NCBI RefSeq assembly: GCF_017654505.1
Contig: NC_054543.1
Span: forward strand, 25,024,339-25,088,338
Length of the DNA stretch: 64,000 nt
Source of the DNA: Polyodon spathula
Taxonomy: Eukaryota; Chordata; Actinopteri; Acipenseriformes; Polyodontidae
Reading direction: 5' to 3'
Shown: piece after piece, positions 33,039 to 44,225 of the stretch
Position numbering within the stretch: the stretch's first letter is position 1
Layout: every line of letters begins with the position of its first letter
Made by a program: the position numbers and the translations under genes
Notes under the pieces: generated by a model
Seen by the model: only the letters and a program-made list of their open reading frames with translations
Told to the model about the DNA's origin: nothing
Databases searched by the model: none

Positions 33039-33330
33039 AGGAAGGATTCTCGAGGCTGCTGCCATCAGCCCCAACAACCTTCGATACAGTTTGACCTATA
33101 GGAGCGCATCCTCTCTGAATAGGGAGTGTGTGGTTTCCAACCACCGAATCCTGTCTTCCGACAGTGAGCAGAGTTCAGTTTGATCCCCAGGAACACTGTG
33201 GACTGAGATCGTATGAAGTTGCTCTTCTGATGATGTATTGAGAGCCCTAACTTCGCCACATGATCTATGACCTGTTTTGTGTGGGCCTCTGTGTGTGCTT
33301 TTGACTGTGTGCAAACCAATCATCCAGATC
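32808..33330 (-). pseudogene. DIRS RT tail and proximal RNase H
   Basis: Minus strand: LDDW at about 33,320 (RT YxDD-type box), then HTEAHTKQVIDHVAKLGLSI and HHQKSNFI...TVFLGIKLNS. In shifted frames come LMAAASRILPLGQLRMHSLQ and REVLTTDASSLGRGVVWNGR, the RNase H first-Asp region, ending at the CR1 insertion site. RT sequence upstream of LDDW is missing; near 33,340-33,400 it joins gag-side sequence, which indicates an old internal deletion. Confidence 0.75.
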
Positions 33331-33399
33331 GTTTAGGATCCAACTACCCCGCAGCCTGTGTGGAGCCAGGAATTACCTGGAGTAAAAACTGCTGAGGGC

Positions 33400-34257
33400 A
33401 TCGCTTCTACTTACCAAGCGTACAGTGTTCTTCCATCGAAGATTGGCGATCTCCTGTTGAAGGAGTATCGCCCTCGCTGGTTTGACAGTGGTGAGGAGCA
33501 CACCCTTGCTATGAGTTGTTGCCTTTGGTCAGTCCGGTTGTGGGTAGGTTTAGTGGCAGCCTGGGCTCCTCGGGGGCAGTCTCCCTTGGGCATGGGAGGG
33601 GGCTGGTCTTTCTTAAGCCTCCGCCTCGATCTCCAGCCGGAGAACTGGTTACCCCTGGCCTCCGGTGGTCCCCTGCGGCTGGCCCAGCCTCTGTCCCTGC
33701 CTGTTTGTCTATTCTGGGGTGGAGGGCAGTGTTCAGACCCTTTTACCCCAGCAGGCTGTGCATTCCACCTTGGGCGCTGACTGTAAGCCGAAAGGTGCGA
33801 GAACTTTGAGGCAACCTCCATGGTCTTGCGGCAACCGTCTGTCCCCTGGTGAGCATCCCCTAGAGTGCTACCGCCTCGGCGGTGAACATCTCACCTCCCC
33901 CGAGAGGTGTCTGCGCCTCTGTACCGGTGGTGGTGAAGGGAAGGGTGGCCCAGTTGTGTGGGAGAGTTCCCTGGTCACTGTATCTGGAGGGGTCCTGGAC
34001 AACCTCTGCAGAGGCTCTTGGACCACAGATCTCATACTCCCATGGCTTGAGGAGAGAGAATCTGCTGGGGATAGGGCTGCTCTCCATTGCTTTGTTCTCC
34101 TTGAGAACCTCCGACAGGGAGAGCAGTCCAGCTCACCTGCCAGTGCCTTGGTCGCGTCCTCTGGCCCTTGGCACCTGGTGCAGGATCGGTGCTCGTCCTG
34201 CCTGGGCAATTTTGCACACCAGTCACAATGGTGAAAACCAGCGGAGGACCCAGTCAA
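33400..34257 (-). pseudogene. DIRS gag-like protein
   Basis: Minus strand from 34,257: HHCDWCAKLPRQDEHRSC, TRCQGPEDATKALAGEL, DCSPCRRFSRRTKQWRAALS. The Cys pairs CxxC...CxxC...CxxC near the N-terminus match the opening of DIRS gag proteins as I remember them. Downstream frames are proline/serine-rich and broken. From 34,260 to 35,050 is the DIRS 5' leader, including a quasi-repetitive GCCGATGCCGAGG stretch at 34,360-34,520 and a T-run at 34,753-34,770. Confidence 0.6.
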
Positions 34258-35049
34258 CTAGACCGACATGCTTTGCATTTTTTTAATTTTTTTTTTTTTA
34301 AACTGCTGTGCTCAGTAAGTAGCCTGCAGACTCTGTTTAAGAACGATTCACCGGTGCTGAATCAGTCGATGCTGAGTCAATCGATGCCGAGGTCGATGCC
34401 AATGTGTAGTCCAGTGAGTGCAGGGCTGTAGATGGCCTCGAAGCTATTCCTCAGTGCCGAATCAATCGGTACCAGGATTGGCATCGAAAAGAGCGCGGTT
34501 GGTGCCGAGAGGTCTGTGTAGAGTGGACCTGTTCCAAGGTCAGTGCTGATGGTAGGCACCGTCGGGGCCGAGCTGTAGGTGGTGCCAAGTCAATTGGGAC
34601 TGGATAGGCTCTGTTTATTCAACCTTGCGATCGGCGGGAAAAACCGTGGTCGATGCATACCCCAGCAGCCGATTCAATCAGCATTGGTTGCCGAGGGCAA
34701 ACGCAGCTGTGCTAGGAAAGCCCAAGGATTAAAGGGGGTGCTAGGCCCGAGCTGTTTTTTTTTTTTTTTTCTTTTGGTCCGCGGAATCTTCATACAGCAC
34801 CACAACAGCTCTCTACATGGTGTATCAACTACACAAGGCCTTGTGTAGTGAAAAGAGCAATGGCCACTCGCTAATCTCTTCAGTGGGATCGAAACCAGCT
34901 CTAGTCAGAAACTGACACGAGAATAAAGCAAGGGAACTCTTTTAGACACGCTTGAAGTGCAATTTTACTGTGAATTATTTCTTAGTTTGCAGATAAATCC
35001 AACAAATCGGCCAAATTCGGTATGTGAAAGCAAAAGCGATCTACGACCT

Positions 35050-35215
35050 GAGAAATGAGAGACAAAATGGTGATGTGCTACTGTGAGGACATCCCTCTTC
35101 AACAGGAGGTGGGAGGGACTTCCCCTCATAGCAGGGCCCTGATAGGGCAGCTTTTGTATATTTGCTCAGAGATTGACGGTCAGAGAGGCTCTTCCCATTC
35201 GGTAATGGTTGTCAT
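35050..35215. repeat. Right inverted terminal repeat of DIRS element 2
   Basis: It pairs with 22,850-23,014. The terminal bases that follow, GAATTGAAAGGGA, reappear inside the internal complementary region at 26,114-26,135. Confidence 0.85.
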
Positions 35216-35229
35216 TCGAATTGAAAGGG

Positions 35230-35620
35230 AAGCTTGGTTAAATTTGTTTTACAAGTTTCTGAAATTTATGGCAAAAAATACTGCTCCTACAATGTTCACC
35301 TGCTTATTCATTTGACAGATAGTGTGCGACAGTGGGGACTATTGTGGGCTATTTCAGCTTTTGTTTATGAGGACACCAATGGCAAATTGCTAAATCTTTT
35401 ATCAGGCACCCAGTCTGTTCCTTGTCAAATTTTCAAGAAATTCCATGCTGCTCAAAAAATTGTGATATATAGTGGACAAACATTAGACAGTGCTCCTGAT
35501 GTATTTCGTGACCTGTTCTGCAGAATGACAAGTAATCAGCCACACAGAAAAAAAATCCATGCACATGAAGACACATGTTGTTACACTCGGCAAATGCAAC
35601 AAAAGACTTTTACTGAATGA
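35230..35620 (+). pseudogene. CACTA/EnSpm-like transposase, C-terminal segment
   Basis: The frame opens immediately after the DIRS right end: SLVKFVLQVSEIYGKKYCSY, NVHLLIHLTDSVRQWGLLWA, ISAFVYEDTNGKLLNLLSGT, ending KTFTE-stop at 35,618-35,620. The NxHLLxHL...GPLW-S-F-FE--NG pattern is the C-terminal signature of CACTA transposases. It is continuous in frame with NCAEK at 22,811, so the DIRS entered one codon boundary of this gene. Bases 35,621-36,000 show no further feature. Confidence 0.72.
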
Positions 35621-37047
35621 AGAAAGAGTAGCATTAGAACAGTGAGGTCAAATAAACACATTAAGAACAGATGGATCAAGTGTAAGTGTGTACAAGCGAT
35701 GTATAATTGCAAGCAAACTATACACCACATCTATGTATGCCACAGGATTTAACAGAGACAACTCTGTCATTTTCACCGATTACTTTTTTGGGTACATCAC
35801 CTCTTTTGCAGTTGTCCCAGTGAAGATGCTTCTTACTCTTTAGAGATGCTTGTGTTTTACAAAATGTTTTACATGACATGTTCTCTTGCAGCACTGTAAC
35901 TAGACCTCTGTAACCCAATCTCATTGACCATTCTACTGCCTACTGTAAAACAACCATTTTATCTAGACAATCTCTTTTGAGTTTGTTTGTAGATGCTGCA
36001 ATTTTCCTTATCTACTATTTTTGTACCTGGTTTGACTGTTTTGCTCATTGACTACCCTTCTCTGATTATTCTTACCTGTTTCTGCCTCACATCTCTCTCT
36101 CGCTTTGGCATTCCCTTGCTCGGACTTACGACCAATCTTTTAGATTACACCCTTTTGTTGGTTGCCTGGAAATGGAATCGCCGATCACAGAGCTCCTTCC
36201 ACCTGATTTGGAAGACAGCCTCCTGATGCTGGAGGCCCAGCCCCACCGTGGGAAGAGAGCTGCTCCTTGCCTGCTGACAGCAGAACACTTGTACTACAAG
36301 GACTGGCTGACAGTCAGTGATTGCCTTGTATGAGCTCTATTATAATCCACCACAAAACTTTGTCTACTGAATCTGTCTTTACTCCTTGCCTGCAATCAGG
36401 CACCCTTCCCTTGCTCCCCACTCAGCACTTGCTCCCACACAGCAAGCACAATTTACCGTTCCATTAGAAGATCCTGTCCTGGCTCGCCATCAGGTAGAGT
36501 CAGCGTTTCAAAAGACCTATCCAGCCCATTACAAACTCCATTTCAACCAGTGGTGGCTTACGATTTTGACTGGTCACAACATGCTCCAACACGTACAGCA
36601 ACTTTTCCACTGGCGCCTCACAGACCCTGGTTACCACGACAACACCCTCATTGAGAGACTGCGGGGAGTTGTAAGCTGCCATCAGGACCAGGCAGCTTCA
36701 TCAGGCACTGCGAACTCTGAGCCTCAGTATAGTAATCTTCTGTCTTCCTGTTGCTGCGCTTTCACAACTGGTGGGGGAGAGTTTGTGACATCTAAATACT
36801 GCATGCTCGTCTTGTAGACCTACGTTAACTTAATCATATACATGACTAACTGTCCTAAAACATGTATCGAATATATTTATTATTCAAATCTGAAAAAAAT
36901 ACAAAATGAAACAAGGATTTTAATCACAATAACCAAACAAGCGAATGGTTTTAATTCCAATCACAACCTCTAGATGGCAGTATAACACCACAAGTTCTAT
37001 ATAGATTTTAAGCAGGTTTGATATAGCTGCAAAGCTTGCACTCTCTA

Positions 37048-37250
37048 TGCCAGGGCTTCTCAAACTCAGTCCTGGGGACCCCCTGTGGCTTCTGGTTTTC
37101 ATTGCAACCGAGCTCTCAATTACTTAACTAGACCCTTAATTGAACTGATAATTTGCTTAATTCAATCTTTTTACATGTTTTCAGCTATAAAATGGTTGTC
37201 TGCATATTTATAAATATGAATATATTAATGTATACACTTTAAAATACATT
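37048..37250 (+). repeat. SINE-like or short non-autonomous insertion in YR element copy 1
   Basis: TTCTCAAACTCAGTCCTGGG then CCCCCTGTGGCTTCTGG and TTTTCATTGCAACC is a repeat opening I know from many fish genomes; its formal class I cannot name. Copy 2 of the host element lacks it at the matching place (48,240-48,300), so it is an insertion. Confidence 0.5.
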
Positions 37251-37479
37251 TCGCCCACTTTTTGCTAAATTGTAACATATTTGTTTGAAGTATAAAAGAA
37301 CAAATCCCCTTCGAGGACCTGATTATGAAACCACACACTTATCGGCTTTCTGAGATGCTCAGAATCTACCATCACATTAACTTCGAGCTTCTCTGCATCA
37401 GACATCCATTCCTGCGACCTCTTCCTGTCTCCTCGTCTGGCTCAGCTCACCCGCTACAACCTCCTCTGTTCTACCAATT

Positions 37480-38110
37480 GATCATGGATTAAATGCATCT
37501 CTTTCTAGACTGCTACAATCAATCCAGGATTATATGTCTGCAGCCATGGCTCCTGCTACCAGTTCATCATATCGTACTGCATGGAATAAGTCCTCTCGAT
37601 TCTGTGCTCAACAGCAGATAATCCCAGTGCAGTTCAACCACACCGGGATCCTGACATTCATTGTTCACCTCTGAGACAATAACCATCTTTCTCCTTCCTC
37701 GATTCATTCCTATCTGTCTGGAATACAGCACCACTACCATCTTCAGTGCATCCTGGCGCCCACCCTCCTCTACTTGCCTACTGTCCATCTGACCCTCTGA
37801 GGAATGGAGAAATCCCTCCCTCCTGTATCCCCCAATAGGTTGCCAATCACAACGGACATACTCTTCAAAGTGGTGGTTTTGATGTTTTTTCCTATCCACT
37901 GTACGAATGGCTTTCCTTTAGGTTGTCTAAAGTTATTCTGCTATGTCTTGTTTGTGTTTCATCCTAGAATGTCCTCAGGGCATAGTCGTCTTTCCCCTCA
38001 CAGCTGTAGGCTTTCTAGCGTGGCGCCGGGGGTCCAACTTTTGGGGTGGATAGTGATCACACTTCCTAAAGCCTCCTGTGGCATCCACCATTACCAGGTC
38101 CAGGCTCTCT
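37480..38110 (+). pseudogene. Tyrosine recombinase fragment of YR element copy 1
   Basis: LLQSIQDYMSAAMAPATSSS, YRTAWNKSSRFCAQQQIIPV, QFNHTGILTFIVHL, a stop, then PSSIHSYLSGIQHHYHLQC form the N-terminal SAM-like core-binding domain of a YR. In another frame, SNRLPITTDILFKVVV (37,831-37,880) matches the linker and start of the catalytic domain. The HxxR and Tyr region is not seen before the Tc1 insert at 38,237. Stops and shifts make it inactive. Confidence 0.6.
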
Positions 38111-38236
38111 AGTCAACTAGACCCCTTGCCATAAATAATTCTGCCCTGTAGATCATGTTCTATAATGCTTTTATTCAATCCATCATTACCTGTCTTTCCA
38201 GTCTTATTTTATATAACTGTATACTAACCATATATA

Positions 38237-39738
38237 CACTGAACAAAAATATAAACCCAACATGTAAAGTGTTGGTCCCATGTTTCACGAGCTGAAATAA
38301 AAGATCCCAGAAATTTTCCATATGCACAAAAAGCTTATTTCTCTCAAATTTTGTGCACAAATTTGTTTACATCCCTGTTAATGAGCATTTCTCCTTTGCC
38401 AAGATAATCCATCCACCTGACAGGTGTGGCATATCAAGAAGCTGATTAAACACAGCATGATCATTACACAGGTGCACCTTGTGCTGGAGACAATAGAAGG
38501 CCACTCTAAAATGTGCGGTTTTGTCACACAACACAATGCCACAGATGTCTTAAGTTTTGAGGGAGCATGCAATTGGCATGCTGAATGCAGGAATGTCCAC
38601 CAGAGCTGTTGCCAGAGAATTGGACGGTCATTTCTCTACCATAAGCCACCTCCAATGTCATTTTAGAGAATTTGGCAGTACGTCCAACTGGCCTCACAAC
38701 TGCAGACCACGTGTAACCACGCTAGCCCAGGACCTCCACATCTGGCTTCTTCACCAGCAGGATCGTCTGAGACCAGCCACCCGAACAGCTGATGAAACTG
38801 TGGGTTTGCACAATGAAAGAGTTTCTGCACAAACTGTCAGAAACCGTCTCAGGGAAGCTCATCTGCATGCTCGTTGTCCTCATCAGGGTCTTGACCTGAC
38901 TGCAGTTCGGCATCGTAACCGACTTCAATAGGCAAATGTTCACCTTCGATGGCCACTGGCACGCTGGAGAAGTGTGCTCTTCACGGATGAATCCTGGTTT
39001 TAACTGTACCGGGCAGATGGCAACCAGTGTGTATGGCATCGTGTGGGCGAGCGGTTTGCTGATGTCAACGTTGTGAACAGAGTGCCCCATGGTGATGGTG
39101 GGGTTATGGTATGGACAGGCATAAGCTACGTACAATGAAAACAATTGCATTTTATTGATGGCAATTTGAATGCACAGAGATACCATGATGAGATCCTGAT
39201 GATCATTGTCGTGCCATTCATCCGCTGCCATCACCTCATGTTTCAGCATGATAATGCACAGGCCCATGTCGCAAGGATCTGTACACAATTCCTGGAAGCT
39301 GAAAATGTCCCAGTTCTTCCATGGCCTGCATACTCACCAGACATGTCACCCATTGAGCCCAATTTTAGGATGCTGTGGATCGACGTGTATGACAGCGTGT
39401 TCCAGTTCCCGCCAATATCCAGCAACTTCGCACAGCCATTGAAGAGGAGTGGGACACAATCAATAGCCTGATCAACTCTATGCGAAGGAGATGTGTTGCA
39501 CTGCATGAGGCAAATGGTGGTCACACCAGATACTGACTGGTTTTCTGATCCATGCTCGTACCTTTTTTTTTTTTAAGGTATCTGTGACCAACAGATGCAT
39601 ATCTGTATTCCCAGTCATGTGAAATCCATAGATTAGGGCCCAATGAATTTATTACAATTGACTGATTTCCTTCTATGAATTGTAACTCAATAAAATCTTT
39701 GAAATTACTGCATTTTGCATTTATATTTTTGTTCAGTG
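38237..39738 (+). mobile_element. Tc1-like transposon, complete ends, 1,502 bp
   Basis: The ends are CACTGAACAAAAATATAAAC and its inverted partner ATTTATATTTTTGTTCAGTG, flanked by the TA target duplication at 38,235-38,236 and 39,739-39,740. This lineage is common in fish. The transposase is inside on the plus strand. Confidence 0.93.
38557..39530 (+). pseudogene. Tc1-like transposase, inactive
   Basis: The N-terminal paired-type helix-turn-helix text ([20 protein letters not shown]) and DNA-binding domain run to HRNRLQ-stop near 38,930. Then come LFTDESWF-stop (first catalytic Asp), HGDGGVMVWTGI, FQHDNAQAHVAR (second Asp) and AYSPDMSPIEPNF (Glu). All three acidic residues of the DDE triad remain, but stops near 38,929, 39,001 and 39,137 and a frame change near 39,440 kill it. 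Confidence 0.88.
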
Positions 39739-41005
39739 TATTTTCTATTCAGGGTGTCCCTAAAGCTGATGCCAACCTAAACATCTGAGTCTTTCTATAT
39801 CTATTCTTTTCCTTTTCAAGAGCGCAATTGCGAGTCCATTCTGCCCTGCTGAGATGGGTGATCTATCCTCTTCCCTTTATGGGTTTGCTTCCGCACCCAA
39901 GTCGCCGCGGCCACTCTCCAGTGAGTAGAGGACTAACATTTTATGTTTTCCAGGTCTCAGGGGTCATCAAGACCAGCCTTCAGTCACCATGGTGCCCAAT
40001 CGCGAGACTGAGACTTGCTTTACTATCATTCTATCCCCCTTCTAAGTAAATGGCGCTCTTCAAGCTGCTATAAATCATTTTCCCTTATGACTAGCCAATG
40101 CACCTTGAAAGATTAAGATACCACGGGCAATTTATGACAATTATGCAGAATGAAATATCACCAGTTATGTTGTTGGCAGTGATGAACTTGCAGTTTGTAG
40201 ACTAGAAGATATCAAAGCAAAATGTATACTTCTACCACAAAAACATGGAGTGTTTGCGATAAAAGTGCCAGAATTTGAGTTAGACTAAAGGCTACAGATA
40301 TTATATTTAACATCTTACTCCCTCCTGTCCCGCGGGCGGAACATGGAACTGCAATTACACAATACATATAATAAATCATCTGTAATATTATTACAAAAGC
40401 AAAAGAGCAAACAAAGTTGACTCAATATCAAAACTGTTGTTTTCCTACCATCAAACAGCAAAGGAATATTTAGAATTCGCCATTTCACCGCTGAGATATC
40501 CCCTTCGCAATGTGTCGAGTACCTCATGGTTCAAAAACAACTCTAATCGACTAGCTCTGTGTTTGGCTGCTCTGGTTTTACAACTATCTGTTGATGGTGA
40601 AATCTTCCTGATTATGTTGTAGGGGAGTTCACAAGCTGTCCAATCATACCTTGACTTTGTTTGTAGCCTAATCCATTGAAGAGTAATTGATGTGCATATG
40701 TAAACACACCATCTGTACTGCAAGGAGAATGCAGCATTCCGCACTGGGGAGCAAGGTTTGTTACCATTTTATGATTATTTTTCAAATCGTAACATTTGTA
40801 AATCGAACGAAATGTCAGGCAGTGTTCCAACGCATACTAAAAAAAATATGATTCAGTCAGTCTTTTAGAAGTTTTGGAGGAGATGGATAGGAGTGAAAGT
40901 GACATTGACATCAGCTTTCTGGGTTGGAGAGGGCTGATTCAGTGTCTGAAGCAGCATTTGAAGATGGATTGGATCCTCTTCAGGGTTTGTAAGTATAGTG
41001 GATCC

Positions 41006-41006
41006 A

Positions 41007-41054
<48 letters not shown>
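41006..41054. repeat. (ATT)n microsatellite
   Basis: About 16 ATT units. The surrounding stretches 39,741-41,000 and 41,060-41,985 contain no recognisable gene. Short frames at 40,300-40,830 and 41,399-41,770 have no motif I can place. Confidence 0.95.
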
Positions 41055-41056
<2 letters not shown>

Positions 41057-41989
41057 TTTTACGTAATGAGCACTTCAGGGATGTAAATAGTTAATTTGTT
41101 CATTTTGTACAGTTTGTGTTGTTATTAGGTTTTTGTTCAGTTGTATTCATAGTTTGAAAAGGAAGATATTTGATTTGATATGAAGTAAACAGTTTATTTT
41201 GCAAAAAAATTCTCATCACTTTGCTTCTTGACATTTACATACCTTCAAGCAAGTAACAAAAACACAGAATCAGGTACTGAAAATTCAAGTTAAAAAAAAA
41301 AGTCTCAGTAGCAACATTCGCCTTCACAAACACAATTATGTGAGAGCAATGTGCCTGACAGCTGTGGCATTTGAATTGAGGGTAGTTGTCATGCATACTC
41401 ATCGTGGATACATTTCGGGCACCCCAAAGCTCTCCAAAAAGGCCACCTTTTGAATAAAATATTGGACAAAAAATAAAAAAGAGGAATACAAATCTAATTC
41501 AAGTGGCAATGTATAGCATGTGAGGTGCCAGAAGGTAACATCCCTTTTAGAACTTGCACAAGAAACTGGTGTATGAATGGCCATAAAAATTTACAAAATA
41601 TTAATTTTTGGAGAGGTTCGGGGACCCTTGGGCCTAGCTTTGTAAATACTCATGTAGAATTTGATCCCTTTGTTCAATCAATTTTTGCCCAGTGTAGTAG
41701 ACATGTTGGGGAAGCACTGGAAAAAAATGTGTGTCATTTCATGTGCTACAGGTTGAAAAAATGGCTATAGAATATAAAAAAAATGAAAAGCATGCCCGTG
41801 ATTAATTTATTGGACTGACTATCACTTCTCTACCTAGTTCCCCTGTTTTGTATCACATGCATACCAACGCAACAACACATTTTTATATATCGTCCTTTTT
41901 GGTTGCTGTGTAATGACAATTTGTACTGCCTACTGGACCTTGTGCTCTACCAAATGTTATGCCTTGGTCACCATCTTCCACACTTCCAC

Positions 41990-42510
41990 ACAGTGACTTT
42001 TTATTGTGCTAATTAACAATTGACATCACAAAGATGCTGCAAAATGATCTGTCGATCTTGGGCAAGTGTTGTGACTCTTGGTCTCCCAGTTTGTGGCCTG
42101 TCATTGACAGAGTGTGACTGGTTATATTGTCTCACCAGGTTTGAAATTGCTAGTTGTGAGCACCCAAAATGGTGAGCCACAGTATGCTTTCATTATCCAG
42201 CCTCCAACATGCCGATTGCACAAAGGCGTTGCTCTCTTGACAGATGTGGCATATTGTTTTGTTTTGTTTTTCTGTGATTTTCTTTATTGCTTTTATGTAA
42301 GCTTGCAATTCAGCAGATAAAATCACTCCATATCCAATGTCCAATCAACTGTGTCAATAATTAGGTGATTAAGTGCATATGATTCAGTTATGTTATGGTC
42401 AAGGATGAGTGATTGAGTGATTAAAAAGAAACTAAAAACATTTCGGCAATATCCATCTTTTATATACATTATTTGTTTTTAAGAAATAAATGTGATGTTT
42501 CTTTTGATGC
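41990..42510 (-). mobile_element. Deleted Tc1-like element (transposase N-terminus only)
   Basis: Minus strand: MPHLSREQRLCAIGMLEAG, after a shift VAHHFGCSQLAISNLVRQYN, then [20 protein letters not shown] and QIILQHL. This is the DNA-binding half of a DD34D/Tc1-like transposase of a different lineage from its neighbours. The catalytic domain is missing and the frame decays near 42,010. A possible outer end (CACTGAGCATCAAAAGAAAC, minus strand) lies at about 42,495-42,514. Boundaries are approximate. Confidence 0.65.
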
Positions 42511-42528
42511 TCAGTGTGTGTGTATATA

Positions 42529-43967
42529 CAGTGCCTTGCAAAAGTATTCAGACCCCTGACCAATTCTCTCAGATTACTGAATTACAAATGGTGCACTGAA
42601 ATTTCGTTCTGTTCAATATTTTATTTTAAAACACTTAAACTCAAAATCAATTACTGTAAGGTGACATTGGTTTTATGTTGGGAAATATTTTTAAGAAAAA
42701 TAAAAAACTAAAATATTTTGCTTGCATAAGTAATCAACCCCCACACATTAATATTTGGTAGCGACACCTTTCTCTGCAATAACAGCTTTAAGTCTTTTGG
42801 GGTAAGTATGTACCAGCTTTGCACACAGTGTTGGAGTGATTTTGTCCCATTCTTCTTGGCAGATTTGCTCCAGGTTGTTCAGGTTGGTTGAACGACGCTT
42901 GTGGACCGCAATTTTCAAATAGTGCCACAGATTCTCAATGGGATTGAGATCAGGACTTTGACTGGGCCACTGTAGGACATTCACCTATTTGTTCTTGAGC
43001 CATTGCAGTGTTGCTTTGGCCTTGTGCTTGGGATCATTGTCCTGAAAGGTGAATTTCCTCCCAAGCTTCAGTTTTTTTAACTGACTGAAGCAGATTCTCT
43101 TGCAGTATTTTCCTGTATTTTACTCCATCTATTCTTCCTTCAATTGTAACAAGATGCCCAGTCCTTACTGATGAGAAGCATCCCCACAGCATGATGCTGT
43201 CACCACCATACTTCACTGTAGGGATGGTGTGTCTTGAGGCATGGGCAGTGTTAGGTTTGCGCCACACATAGCAATTTGAGTTTTGGCTAAAAAGCTCTAT
43301 CTTGGGCTCATCTGACACAAAACATTTTCCCACATCGCAGCTGGGTCACTCTCATGCTTTCTGGCAAACTCCGGACGTGCTTTCAGATGGTACTTTTTGA
43401 GTAACGGCTTCTTTCTTGCCACCCTCCCATACAGGCCAGTGTTATGCAGAGCTCTTGATATGATTGACTGGTGCACCGTTACTCCACTCCCAGCCACTGA
43501 ACTCTGTAGCTACTGCAAAGTGATTGTTAGCCTCTCTGTGGCTTCTCTCACAAGTCTCCTTCTTGTTTGAGCGCTGAGTTTTGAGGGACGGCCTTTTCTT
43601 GGCAGTGCCTGGGTGGTGTGATGCAGCTTCCACTTCCTGATTATTGATCCAACTGTGCTCACTGGGATATCCAAACACTTGGATATTATTTTGTACCCTT
43701 TCCCTAATCTATGCATTTGTATTATTTTATTTCTAACTTCTGTAGAATGCTCTTTGGTCTTCATTTTCCTCCAGATTCACAGCCTTACCAATGATCCTTC
43801 AACAGTGGGGTTTTTAGCCAGAAAATGTGACAGCAACTTTAATGGTTCACAGGTGGAGGCCAATGGTAAGGTAATTGTGTCCTCGTTAGGGCAATTTCTT
43901 TCATCGGTGCAAACTGGGAGCTTCCACAGCACAGGGGTTGAAAACTTATGCAAGCAAGATATTTCAA

Positions 43968-43998
<31 letters not shown>

Positions 43999-44152
43999 TT
44001 CCCAACATAAAACCAATGTCACCTTACAATAATTGATTCTGAGTTTCAGTGTTTAAAAATAAAATATCAAACAGAACGAAATTTCAATGTGCCATTTGTA
44101 ATTCAGTAATATGAGAGAATTGGTCAGGGGTCTGAATACTTTTGCAAGGCAC

Positions 44153-44154
<2 letters not shown>
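42529..44154 (-). mobile_element. Tc1-like transposon with ~190-bp terminal inverted repeats
   Basis: The ends are CAGTGCCTTGCAAAAGTATT and inverted partner, with TA at 42,527-42,528 and 44,155-44,156. The inverted similarity extends about 190 bp (GGTGACATTGGTTTTATGTT at 42,660 against its complement near 44,010), giving an IR/DR-like layout as in Sleeping Beauty-type elements. A 25-base T-run lies at 43,969-43,993. Confidence 0.92.
42748..43764 (-). pseudogene. Tc1-like transposase, inactive
   Basis: Reading from 43,764: MKTKEHSTEVRNKIIQMHRL, KWKLHHTTQALPRKGRPSKL (GRPR-type linker), then a stop near 43,511. From 43,497: ISRALHNTGLYGRVARKKPL. After a shift come SDEPKIELF (first catalytic Asp), [17 protein letters not shown], then DNDPKHKA (second Asp), and from 42,984 [17 protein letters not shown] (Glu) to the stop at 42,748. 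All three catalytic acids are recognisable; stops and shifts at about 43,511, 43,320 and 42,985 inactivate it. Confidence 0.88.

Positions 44155-44156
<2 letters not shown>

Positions 44157-44221
<65 letters not shown>
44157..44221. repeat. (TA)n microsatellite between two Tc1 elements
   Basis: About 32 TA units fill the whole gap between the right end of the Tc1 at 42,529-44,154 and the left end of the next at about 44,221. Confidence 0.95.

Positions 44222-44225
<4 letters not shown>

Larger units (their letters stand above)
22812..35229 (-). mobile_element. DIRS-like YR retrotransposon 2, interrupted by two later insertions
   Basis: The element is inserted in the CACTA-like gene. Removing LTR element B (23,019-26,037) and CR1 copy 2 (27,965-32,802), each with one target copy, leaves about 4.5 kb. 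On the minus strand the order is right ITR, gag-like zinc-binding protein, RT tail, RNase H, YR, internal complementary region, left ITR. The ITRs (22,850-23,014 and 35,050-35,215) share CTTTTGTATATTTGCTCAG and AGAGAGGCTCTTCCC in inverted orientation. RT is missing its N-terminal half, so the DIRS was already defective. DIRS elements integrate circular cDNA by tyrosine recombinase without ordinary target duplications. Confidence 0.82.
36000..38120 (+). mobile_element. YR-encoding element, copy 1 (class unresolved)
   Basis: The stretches 36,380-36,860, 36,950-37,045 and 37,290-37,560 align in order with 47,580-48,060, 48,135-48,240 and 48,350-49,720 of copy 2. Shared anchors include TTTTGACTGGTCACAACA, GACATCTAAATACTG and CATGACTAACTGTCCTAAAACATG. 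It encodes a tyrosine-recombinase fragment at 37,480-38,110. No RT, RNase H or gag is visible, so Ngaro-like, Crypton-like and non-autonomous origins all remain possible. A 53-residue frame at 36,172-36,333 (MESPITELLPPDLEDSLL...) has no recognisable homology. Its right end is unclear; 38,120-38,236 and 39,741-40,080 may belong to it. Confidence 0.55.

Noticed and set aside
33411..33821. 136-residue minus-strand frame and several overlapping plus-strand frames (33,358-34,286)
   Set aside because: GC-rich decayed DIRS gag region; the frames overlap on both strands, have no motif beyond the gag Cys pairs at 34,257-34,130, and look like chance open frames.
34360..34520. Short quasi-repeat GCCGAGGTCGATGCC as a CRISPR or regulatory array
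   Set aside because: Irregular spacing, no conserved spacers, eukaryotic context; it is part of the DIRS 5' region.
36172..36333. 53-residue frame MESPITELLPPDLEDSLL as a possible host exon
   Set aside because: No known motif and no splice context I could support; kept only as a note in the YR element entry.
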